Positions 53,071 to 62,055 of a stretch of 64,000 nt of DNA are shown piece after piece. Both the position numbers and the translations under genes were made by a program. The notes beneath the pieces are model-generated. The model did no database searches and had not been told where the DNA came from. It saw only the letters and a list, made by a program, of their open reading frames with translations. Position 1 is the first letter of the stretch, and every line of letters starts with the position of its first letter. Source of the DNA: Spinacia oleracea (lineage: Eukaryota > Streptophyta > Magnoliopsida > Caryophyllales > Amaranthaceae); contig NC_079491.1 in NCBI RefSeq assembly GCF_020520425.1, positions 27,705,449 to 27,769,448 on the forward strand, written 5' to 3'.

Positions 53071-53212
53071 GCAGGAATAAAGCTATCATCTTTCAACTAA
53101 ACCCCAAACTAACCATCTTAACAAGGTTACTAATGTGGTAGGCTACAAGGATGAAGCAAACTAGCAAATAGTTAAGGGCAATAATGAAGCAAATTGGCAA
53201 AACAACTAACAC
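52926..53212. repeat. 145-bp near-perfect tandem duplication
   Basis: GCAGGAATAAAGCTATCATC begins at 52926 and again at 53071. The two units appear identical by eye up to AATTGGCAAAACAACTA. The high identity implies a recent event. Confidence 0.92.
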
Positions 53213-53402
53213 TAGAATGAAGTTGACATCATTTAGGTATGTATCTCACTTCACAAAACTAAGTATCCAAAGCAACCGACTACATCTGATCAACAGAAAT
53301 ACTCCAGTACTCCACATCCCCATCTGAGTCCTTATATTCCATAGTCCGTACATCCCCCAAGATAGGTATCACATTCATGGCATGCAAATCACTTGAAGAT
53401 GC

Positions 53403-53495
53403 CCCAGCGGTGAATGGTAGAGTACAGACACATGAGACTCAAAATCTTGAGCCTGAGAGAGTGGAGGTTCGAATCCTTCCTCGGTCACTTCTCTG
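53403..53495 (+). mobile_element. SINE-like (tRNA-derived) sequence
   Basis: AGCGGTGAATGGTAGAGTAC (box-A-like) is followed about 50 bp later by GGAGGTTCGAATCCTTCCTC, a good Pol III box B inside a T-arm-like hairpin. The spacing suits a tRNA-derived SINE head. No clear tail or target duplication is seen. Confidence 0.4.
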
Positions 53496-54263
53496 TTAGC
53501 CACAATATTGAGAATGTCCATTGAATAAACAATTCCAAGAACTCAGATCTAATTGGTCCATCAACATTGATCCAATCTAAGTTTTGAAGTTCGAGGCAAA
53601 TCACGGTGATCTTCTTTATCTAATGAAAGGAGTCCTCTTTCCGTCCTCTGCTACCCCCCCCTCCCCCGCATAGTATATGCTTCAGAAGGAATCACACAAG
53701 GAGAGGTTGACAGCTTGACACAATGAAAGCGAAAACAAGTTCATTTTACTCAAAGAAAGTGCAGTTTTGATCAACCTAAAAACAAGAAGAGGAGTCTTAA
53801 CAACATATTAAAAAATTGGGTCTTCAGATCATGTCAGGCTCGCTAAGTCAATCAATCCAATGATGTATTGATTGATGCTAATATTCTATTAGAAAATGTG
53901 CCTCCAACCCAACACATCCCTCAGGGCCCTCACACATGCCTGCAATATAAACGGAGGTAAAAGTGGACAACAAAGTAAGCCACCAAAAACAGACATTACA
54001 TTATCTAACTAAGAAGAGAACCAAGCATAACCGTGTTCATGAAACGCAGGGAGGCAGCTGGTACGTGTAAAGCCGAAAACTAATATTTGAAAGTAGGAAA
54101 AAAAACATTCACAACAGAATCACCAAAATGGTGCATCAACACAATCAACACCAGCTTCATTTCCATCATTATATCAGCAAAAAGGAAACAATAAATAGCT
54201 GTTATCAAGGTCATTCAACCAAATATTACATGCTACATTGTGCAGGTATGTACTTACCTTTCA
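53496..54263. other. Intergenic / mTERF 3' flank
   Basis: No gene seen. On the minus strand, GATGAAAG|GTAAGTAC lies just after the stop region of the mTERF gene at 54264 and could be its 3'-UTR intron donor (about 54258). Confidence 0.4.
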
Positions 54264-55466
54264 TCAAACAGGATTTGAAATTTTTTCCAACGATCTCTGA
54301 GTTAACGCCTCCAAACTAAGACCTGTATGTTTAGAGTAAATTTGATGGACTTCCTTGAACGGTAGAACGAACCTCTCCAAGAACCGAGCCTCGTTACAGC
54401 TTAGTACACTAGAGAGACGGTAATCCATCTTTATAAAACCTTTCTCCTTCAAGACCAATAGTACCTTATGTCTTAGCATTGTTCTCTTCTCCAAGCTATA
54501 AGTTAAAAGGCAAGACTGCAATATTAAGACATTAGGCTCGTAACCCAGTTCATTCATGAGAAAACCTAACTTCTTTTTAATTGTAGCGATAGACAGCCCA
54601 AAACAGGGAGGATTTTTTCTAAAAAGAGCTGCAACATCAGATTCAGTCCAACCGAAACTCATATACGTTTCCCTTTTCGACTGGATAGCCTTCTCGTTAT
54701 GAGAGGATAGCAAATGAAGCCCAAGCAAGAACTGTGGAGAGTTTCGGGAAATCCCCAACTTCTCTTCAACCCTAATCATTGCATCTTCTAAATATTCAGT
54801 TTCCCGGACAAGAGCGGATGGTAACCTAAGTAGGTATTTCCGAATTGATTCATCGGGGATCCCATAATTTCGCAACAACGCTACATTTGCCACCAAATAT
54901 TTGGAATTTCCAACAAACCTTTTGTCGACTAATTTCTTCAAAATGGCAATCACATGGAGATCAGAACCCGTAACCTCCCTCAAAGCTTTGATTGCAGAAA
55001 CAATATTGGTATTTGAGGTCGTAACAAATATTGAAGGATTTACACTGACAACCTCAGCAAAATCAGACCCAGAAATACCCAATTTCTCAATAGCTTGGGT
55101 CTTGGGAATTAGGGTTCTGTTAACATTACACAATAAAATTTGGGGTACAGAAACAACGGCCTTTCGAATATGAGAATGTTCCAGTCCAATTTTTTTGAGA
55201 TATTTAACAACGGAATCAGCATTATCAACGAAATTAAAATCACTAAAATTCTTCGCACCTCGAAGTTGACGAACGCGGGCGAGCTTAGTGGAAGTAGAGA
55301 GAGCGTGTTGAGTGGGCAAACCTAGAGACTCCACCAAGTAATTCACGAATTCAGGGTTTCCTTCGACTGAAATTGAGGATGAAGTTGAATAGAGTAGAAG
55401 ATGACGGAAACCATGGACGACGTTGAACCTTTGGAAACCATTGAAGTTGCTGCGAAGTTTGAGCAT
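54264..55466 (-). CDS. mTERF-family protein, paralogue (400 aa)
   Basis: The start MLKLRSNFNGFQRFNVVHGF is shared with the gene at 44050; the upstream open extension to 55622 is not conserved. The presequence-like HLLLYSTSSSIS is followed by NPEFVNYLVESLGLPTQHAL and the mTERF repeats: HIRKAVVSVPQILLCNVNRT, VVSVNPSIFVTT, IRKYLLRLPSALVRETEY, FGWTESDVAALFRKNPPCF, KKKLGFLMNELGYEP, LVLKEKGFIKM. The tail reads FLERFVLPFKEVHQIYSKHT. The two proteins align along their whole length and diverge at both termini. The gene is intronless in the coding part and convergent with its partner. It probably acts in organelle transcript processing or transcription; the specific target is unknown. Confidence 0.93.
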   Translation of the reverse strand: MLKLRSNFNGFQRFNVVHGFRHLLLYSTSSSISVEGNPEFVNYLVESLGLPTQHALSTSTKLARVRQLRGAKNFSDFNFVDNADSVVKYLKKIGLEHSHIRKAVVSVPQILLCNVNRTLIPKTQAIEKLGISGSDFAEVVSVNPSIFVTTSNTNIVSAIKALREVTGSDLHVIAILKKLVDKRFVGNSKYLVANVALLRNYGIPDESIRKYLLRLPSALVRETEYLEDAMIRVEEKLGISRNSPQFLLGLHLLSSHNEKAIQSKRETYMSFGWTESDVAALFRKNPPCFGLSIATIKKKLGFLMNELGYEPNVLILQSCLLTYSLEKRTMLRHKVLLVLKEKGFIKMDYRLSSVLSCNEARFLERFVLPFKEVHQIYSKHTGLSLEALTQRSLEKISNPV

Positions 55467-55624
55467 TCTCCCAACTCGGACTGTGGGACAATGGGAGTAT
55501 GGAGGTGAGGAAGGTGATATGTAAGGGAAAGAAAGGAAAGCAATCAACCCCCGACCCAAATGAAAAGCTACACCCGGTTGCATACAAATTGGGTCGTATA
55601 CATCTTGTCTATGGGTTGTCAAAT

Positions 55625-55950
55625 TGGATCATCGGATCGATTATAAACAGTTCGGGTCACATCGACATCAATTAATGTTGATTCAATATTTCTTTTCGGA
55701 TCGATTCTGATATGTTCAGATAACTTTGGTTCGGATAAAGTCGGGTCATAAATTATTTCTGATTGAACTCGGTTTTTGTTCGAGTAACTTCGGTTCGGGT
55801 CAATCTCCGAATCTATTGGAATTGATTCGGATTTAAAACGGTTTTGTGTCTATCAATTTGGCTCGGATTGAGTTTGGTTCGGGAGTATGTCGGATTCCGG
55901 TACAATTCGGCCGGTTTATTTCGGATACGGGTCATGTCCGGATCGGTTAG
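55625..55950. repeat. Degenerate TTCGGGTTCGGAT-type sequence
   Basis: Words TTCGGTTCGGGTC, TCGGATTGAG, TTCGGATCGATTC and similar recur irregularly upstream of the minus-strand mTERF gene. Low-complexity, possibly an old minisatellite. Confidence 0.5.
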
Positions 55951-56029
55951 ATGAGATGCCCTTCTCACACGGAGATGCCCTTGTCACATGGGTACTACGT
56001 ACAAGGTTGCAAAAGTTGATCCAGCCCAC

Positions 56030-56763
56030 CCGTCCAATCCGAACCTAACCCCAATAATAAGGGTTGGGTCAAAATTTTCAACCCATTTAATTAAATGGGT
56101 CAACCCAACTCAACATGTTTGATTAAATTAATTGGGTCATGTTGAATTTTTCAACCTAAAAATAAACCGCCTAACCTATTTAACTAATTGGGTCAAACGC
56201 ACTCAACCAGCATGAAAATTTAATTTTGCGTATTTAGCTTTTTACAAATTAAAAATATAAAAAACTTAAACTAACGCCTAGAAACCGCCAATAGCTATTT
56301 TCTCTCTCAATATGTATCTTTTCTTCCTCAACTCAAATATTATCAACCTAGATTTTCTTTATGTATGTATTCTCTATATCAACAAATAAAGTATCGAATC
56401 TATGATCATTTCCTAATAACAATGAAAGAAGATGGGATAAAAGTAAATAATGAACCCCTTCTTGGACTATGAGTGATGCCTCTTCTTAGGCTTGGATTTA
56501 ATCATCTGACGTTCATTTCATTCAATTAAAAATAATTATTGCTAAATTATTTCACCAATTATTCAAGATTTAAGGATTTAATTTCTCATTTTTTCCTTTA
56601 TTGAATAATTATTTGAGATTTTGAGCCACTAGGTCAAACTGAGACCCTGTGTACAATAGGTCTCAGATTCGATTCCCCCCGTCCTCATTTGTAATTTATA
56701 TTGCCTTTGTGACTCATTTGCACCAAAAAAAATAAATTATTTGAGATTTCGACTCTTGTCAAA
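56030..56763. other. Intergenic with CAACCCA repeats and SINE-like tail
   Basis: CAACCCATTTAATTAAATGGGTCAA-like palindromic words at 56030-56220 reappear in related form at 57140-57310. About 56625-56735 has GGTCTCAGATTCGATTCC (box-B-like), then CATTTGTAATTTATATTGCC and TGACTCATTTGCACC plus an A-run. This matches the 3' part seen at about 16630 and is probably one SINE family. Confidence 0.4.
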
Positions 56764-57022
56764 TACTACCTCTGTTCCTTAATGTTCTTTACGATTACTA
56801 TTTGCACGGAATCCAATGCAATATTTAACGACTTATATATCCATTTTCGTATGTGAAAAAATTATAAAAATTGATATTTTGAAAATACATAACGAGACCA
56901 ATCTAACAAGATTTTACATGATAACATTTTGATGTATGTAACAGTGGGAATCCACGGTCAAAGTTTTCATACTTTAGACACATATTCCAAAGCGTAAAGA
57001 ACATTAAGGAACAGAGGTAGTA
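56764..57022. mobile_element. Stowaway-like MITE with ~30-bp perfect TIRs
   Basis: The left tip TACTACCTCTGTTCCTTAAT plus GTTCTTTACG is matched perfectly in reverse at the right end. TA is at both tips. The perfect termini suggest relatively recent activity. Confidence 0.88.
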
Positions 57023-57383
57023 TATATTAGAGTGTTAGTTTTTGCTATGAGATTAATAATCAACTCCGCAAAGATCGATCAAAACTTGAAAATTTTTGTT
57101 TGAACCGTATGCATCAAAAGGTGCCTGTATCAAGTGGATTTATACTAAGGGGGAAAATATTAAACGGGTTAACCTTTAAGTCAACCCGTTTATAGTTGGG
57201 TTGGGTTGAGAATCTCAACCACTTTAAGTAAACAAGTCGTATTGGGTTGAAATATCTCAATTCATTTATAAATGGGTCGACCTGATTCCGACCCAATCCA
57301 ACTCATTGCTATCTTTATATAAAAATAAAGCTTACGTATGACCGTGTAAAGGGGCATATAGGTTAAGGTAAACTATTCCATAG

Positions 57384-57579
57384 TACTCCCTCCGTGACTT
57401 CGCCCTTAAAAGATTATCCAAATCGGACATAAAACTTGAACATGAGTTGATGAAGTAAAGCCCATAAAGACAAGATAGAGAGAAACAAGTGGAAAAACAT
57501 GCTATTTAAGGTGTAAAACAATCTCTAATAGACACCCAAAAGAGGAAAATAGAGCAATCTTTTAGGGACTGAGGGAGTA
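57384..57579. mobile_element. Stowaway-like MITE
   Basis: Left TACTCCCTCCGTGACTTCGC plus CCTTAAAAGATT, right inverse TACTCCCTCAGTCCCTAAAA plus GATTGCTC. TA tips, 196 bp, non-coding. Confidence 0.75.
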
Positions 57580-57689
57580 TGTACACCGAATATATTTTTA
57601 AATTAACTTTATCTACAACCTTTTAAAAGTGAGGAGTCTAAGTTCACTATTCATCCAATAGTCCCCTGACCAAAATGCCCTTATATTCC

Positions 57690-59662
57690 TACCATTTATC
57701 TTTTGTGCCCTTCCTCTCAGTCCTTGCTTCAACATTAAACCCTTCTTTCATTCAGATTTCCCCTTTTCTCTTCTCTGCAAACACTCCTAGCCATTCTAGG
57801 GTTCAAAGCTCTTTCATTTCTTTTTCATAATTCACTCCATCAACTACCAAACCATTATCACTCCTAACTATCAATCTCAAATCCAAATTTACAAAGTGAT
57901 CGGTGACTTTTGAAGTTTTTTGCAAAATTAGGGTTTCAATTCTAAAAGGTCAGATCTTCGCGATATTTTTTGCTGCTATTATTCATCATCTTAGCAACTC
58001 CCTTTACAAAGTCTTTTGCTGCTATTATTAGGTCAGATCTTTGATCAATTTGATGCGATGTTTTGAAGTTTTCACCATTTTCTTCGATCTCTCTTCTCGA
58101 CATTATTCGATTTTTTTTTTTTGACGACAACAAGAAGTTTTTGATTCAAAAGTTGGTGTTGAGCTTCTTACTTGGTTTGCAAGGTATCTCTCTCTTTTAA
58201 TTTAGTTTTTGTTTCTTGAATTTAATTTATTTTTGTGTGAGAAATGGTTGGTAATTAGGTTTTTGTTGGTAATTAGTTTGAATTGTGTAAATTAGATTAA
58301 TTTAATTTGGGGTGATTTTGTTGGTTTGTTCGATTAGGTACATATTGGTATACTCTGCTTGGAATGGTTATGTTGTTCATGTTTACAGGAACTGAAATGA
58401 CATGAACAAGAAATGAAAACAAGTTGTGTTGATTGTTTATTAATTAAACTTCGGATATCGGTTGCTATATACTCTGGTTGTCCTAACATGATTGGAATGT
58501 TATATCTTCATGTTTAGAAGAATTGAGTTGTATTGTTGTTTACTTCGTATTAAATTTGGGATATCTGCGTTTCATTTTTTGGGTGAGATGTTGTGAGGTG
58601 AAATTCTTCCTCCGATTCGTTCCTTTATGTTTTTTTTCCTGTTCGGTTATTTGCCAATAACATTGTTGTCACTATGTTAGGAGATTTACATGCTGAAATC
58701 TTGTAGATGACAACGCATGCTTTATGTCCTGCATCCATCTTAATTTAGAGAAGATTATTGCTTTATTACATTGGTGTAGTATTTTGTTATTGGATGTCAT
58801 GATCAAATAATTAGAACCAACTATAAATGGGAACTTATGGTTAGCCGCATTTCTTAGATGTCATAAAGTTTCATGATAGCAATTTAGTCTTTTTCATGAA
58901 TTTGGACTTATTGAGGGTGGTAAGAATAGGTTCAATCTTTCATTTATTATTAAGAATTTAAGACACATATTGAGGTCCATTTTGGTTTGTAACTTTGTAT
59001 GGTCCTCGTGTCTTTTTTGGTACAGTCTGCTAGAGACGTTGAGGGTTTTGGTGGGTCAATTGAAGTGAATGCGTCCATGTGCTTTGCAGTTTGTTTTTTA
59101 GAGGGGGAATTAGACAGTAACTGATCGTATGGGCGTATAACTCTGTAGTCTGTACACTGCAGCCAGGGTTTTATGTATGCAACGATTTTGTTACTCAGTC
59201 CCGTAATAAAATGCCACATTTGACTTGTGTAGTCAATTTTTGTCAACTTTGAGCATTTATCATGATATCATATGCTTATAAAATGATCGCCTTACACTGT
59301 TATTTCTGTGTCATAATTTGATGCAATTTTTGAAAATCTATGGTTTAACTGTTAAATTCAAATGTGACTCATTATTCTGGGACGGGGAGCAAATGTTTTC
59401 CTGTGAGCCCGCCTAGAGTTGTCCTCCTTCATAAAATTAGCGTGTATAGGAATTTGATGTGATAGAACTGCTAAATGCACATTAAAAAAATAAAATCAAA
59501 TCAAATGTCTGACTATCCATTTTTTGCACCTTGTGTTTTGGAAGAGACCTGAAAGTTTGGGAGAGATATAATTAGAACATTGTTGCAGGACTAAAGTGAT
59601 GTTTTTATCGTTAGTGAATCTTTGGATGTTCTAAAATTTTGACTTGTTTTTGATGATTTCAG
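57690..59662. other. 5'-UTR-like sequence and intron-like stretch
   Basis: CT-rich leader-like sequence (57690-58183) ends at TTTGCAAG|GTATCTCTCT. An intron-like T-rich stretch follows to the acceptor GATGATTTCAG before 59663. This could be the leader of a transcription unit whose next exon is the isoamylase-like fragment. No frame in the leader is supported. Confidence 0.35.
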
Positions 59663-59812
59663 TTGATTGGCAAGGAGATCTACCTCTTAAGCACCCACAA
59701 AGAAACTAATAATATATGAAACTCATGCCCGTGGTTTACAATGCACGAATCAAGTAGGACCGAAGGCCCGGGTACATACCTTGGCATGATAGAAAAACTT
59801 GACCATTTAAAG
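59663..59812 (+). pseudogene. Isoamylase-like (ISA3-type) exon fragment
   Basis: Between an acceptor (TTTCAG, 59657-59662) and a donor (AAG|GTACTTTT, 59812/59813), the sequence reads DWQGDLPLKHPQRN, then stops. Past frame changes it reads IYETHARG and then MHESSRTEGPGTYLGMIEK with LDHLK. This matches plastid isoamylase, a starch-debranching enzyme of the GH13 family, in the segment before the first catalytic region (family pattern FDWEGDLPL, IYEMHVRGFT, HESS, GTYLGxxEKLDHLK). At least two frame disruptions and the lack of neighbouring isoamylase exons in the window make it a gene fragment. The splice borders appear retained, so it may still be included in a transcript. Confidence 0.72.
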
Positions 59813-60367
59813 GTACTTTTCTTTGAGTTTTATTTAGTTACTGTAAGCATATTGTAGTGTGAAATATATATTACTCACTGCAAAGGAGTTCCTCCAAAAT
59901 TCTGCTCCCAAAGTGTGCTTGTTACAAGTTTTGTATTTTTGCTTTGTTTTACGTTCAGCCATTGCCTTATGGTAATGCCACGTTCCCTAATCTCCCTTTC
60001 TTTAATTGGTTTCTTAAGCTCTGCCTCTCCTCTTTTCTCTCCAGATCTGCCATGGCTACCTTTCTTTGATCTTCCTTCCTCTTCTTCGATCTATAATCAT
60101 CGTTGTTCTGTACTTAGCAAGGTGTTCCAATAATACCTTTTATGCTTCTGAAGCAAAACTCACTTGAAGAAAAACCCACTTGAAGATAATAGGTTTGCTT
60201 TGGAATCATCAAAGGTATCATAGAGTCTAATTGAAAGATGGAATTGTGGTCTTAGGATTCAGGCAGCTCCATTGCGGTTAGTCGGCTTATCGATTCGTTT
60301 TGTATGCTTTTAAATTTCGGGGTTGTGGGTTCAGATCTTTTATTCGGCAGTTTCTGTTTTAGGGTTG
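59813..60367. other. Intron-like sequence
   Basis: T-rich with no recognisable exon. It separates the isoamylase-like fragment from the tandem repeat. Confidence 0.35.
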
Positions 60368-61148
60368 CTCTGGATAGCTGGGTTTTCTTTGCAGAATTTC
60401 ATTTTCGAGTTTTCTTTGTTTTGATTCCCGAGTCTTGTTAGTTCTGATTTCTTCCTGTATTCAATTTGTGTTTTTAATATGCTTGATTTGGTGGATGTGG
60501 ATGATGTATTGGTTTTCGAGTTTTCTTTATTTTGATTCCTGATTTTTCTATGGTTTCTTCAGCTCTGCCACATCCTCTCTTTTTTGCATGTTCTTACTAA
60601 ATTTTCTCTGACTTATCCTTCTGTAGTTCAAATTAAATTTCATTTGTTCTCTTTGATTGATTTATTTCCATGATTTGTGTATTGAAAGTGTTAATTCCTT
60701 TCTTGTTGTTTATGGGTTTCGTTTTAATTTTCTCATTTTAGTTTTCTTTTATTAGTCGAGTATTAGTGTTAATTTGTCAAATGTTAACTATCTAAGCTAC
60801 ACATATACTTCCTATAACTCTCATCAACATCTGACTGTAGTAGGAATGCTTAAAAGTAGATAGAAATTTTGACAGATAAACTCTGGATAGCTGGGTTTTC
60901 TTTGCAGAATTTCATTTTTGAGTTTTTATTTATTTATTCCCGAGTCTTATTAGTTCTGATTTCTTCCTGTATTTAATTTGTGTTTTTAATATGCTTGATT
61001 TGGTGGATGTGGATGATGTATTGGTTTTCGAGTTTTTTTTGTGTTGAATCCCATGTTTTCTCTGGTGTTTTCAGCTCTGCCAAATCCTCTCTTTTTTGCA
61101 TATGTTCTTACTAATTTTTTCCTAACCGATCCTTCTGCAGTGTCACCC
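60368..61148. repeat. ~265-bp direct duplication, spacing ~513 bp
   Basis: CTCTGGATAGCTGGGTTTTC through TTAATATGCTTGATTTGGTG, ATGATGTATTGGTTTTCGAG and CAGCTCTGCCA to CCTTCTGTAG occurs at about 60368-60632 and again at about 60881-61148 with scattered differences. Both copies end in an acceptor-like CTTCTG[T/C]AG. The duplicated segment therefore looks like the 3' part of an intron. Confidence 0.85.
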
Positions 61149-61275
61149 TCTGCATTGTCATCTTTTGTGTGACAATGCAGACGTCCCCTTCTTCTTACAA
61201 CAGATCCATCTAACAGTCCTGATCACCGTGGAAATATTGCTCAGTTCATCATGGCATCAATGATTACACTTAGTA
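61141..61275 (+). other. Exon-like open segment after the duplicated acceptor
   Basis: Following CTTCTGCAG (ends 61140), one frame reads RRPLLLTTDPSNSPDHRGN and then IAQFIMASMITLSK after an early stop. It reads like protein coding rather than intron, but I do not recognise it. It may be another captured exon. Confidence 0.25.
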
Positions 61276-61679
61276 AGCCATTTATTTTAAAAGTATTCCT
61301 TTTAAGTCTGAAACTATTCCCTTTGAGTCTTGTATTGATGTACAAAACAAAAGGCTTATCTATTTTAGCCGGACTATTTTCCTACATGATATACATACAG
61401 TATCTAGCTTCTTAGCATTTGGAAATGTGGCACATCCCCTGTACTTTTTCTCTATTAGTTGATAGGTGAGGGGTTATTCTTACTGTGTGAGAATAACTTC
61501 GATAAAATTGGATTGGATTAGCATTGTTTGAATGTTGAGCTTCGGACATAGATGTGGTGTCTCTGCTATCTGCAGTTGGATGTAGTTTCGAGATGCTACA
61601 GCATATATGCATTCATGCTTTATTAATTTATTTGGTTCATTTATTTGCAACTGCGTCAAATATCAAATGCCAATGTATT

Positions 61680-61765
61680 GCTGGATATGGTGGTTATTGT
61701 TGTGGTCCAGCTGGTCTAGCTTTGGCAGCAGAATCGGCTAAACTTGGATTAAAAGTTGTCTTCTT
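61680..61765 (+). pseudogene. Lycopene epsilon-cyclase-like fragment
   Basis: LDMVVI in one frame, then after loss of one base CGPAGLALAAESAKLGLKV in the next. This is the FAD/NAD(P)-binding Rossmann start of plant lycopene epsilon-cyclase (family pattern LDLVVIGCGPAGLALAAE, SAKLGL). Similarity stops at about 61765, where GLIGPDLPF would be expected, and nothing upstream matches. About 85 bp of a carotenoid-pathway gene is present with a frameshift, so it is non-functional. Other FAD-dependent cyclases share GCGPAGL, but LALAAESAKLGL is specific to the lycopene cyclases I know. Confidence 0.68.
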
Positions 61766-61973
61766 GGTTACATATCTAACTTAGAGCTCTATGTCGCTTA
61801 TTAATGCTCTTTTCCTTGGCTTCTTTTCAGTCAGTGGCATCTTTGGTCGGTATATGTCAAATTTAATATTGTCAATTTAAAGAAGTTAACTTTACTTTAT
61901 CCCCCACTCCCCCTCTTTATTCAACCATCTACTTTGTCCTAATTTATTCTTTTTTTAATCATGGGTTTTCTAG

Positions 61974-62055
61974 ATTGGTTGTTCGGGCTACATTGATTGG
62001 GAATCATCCTTGGATTGTCTCTGAAATGTATAATGAAATGTCTCACCCGGCTGAG
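61974..62055 (+). other. Exon-like open segment, unrecognised
   Basis: Between an acceptor TTTTCTAG and a donor GAG|GTACTTGG one frame reads LVVRATLIGNHPWIVSEMYN and EMSHPAE without stops. It reads like a conserved protein exon, but I cannot name the family. Near the lycopene-cyclase-like fragment, it may be a further captured exon. Confidence 0.3.

Noticed and set aside
58950-59246. 98-residue minus-strand frame
   Set aside because: No recognisable domain, no leader or splice context on that strand, and it lies in intron-like sequence.
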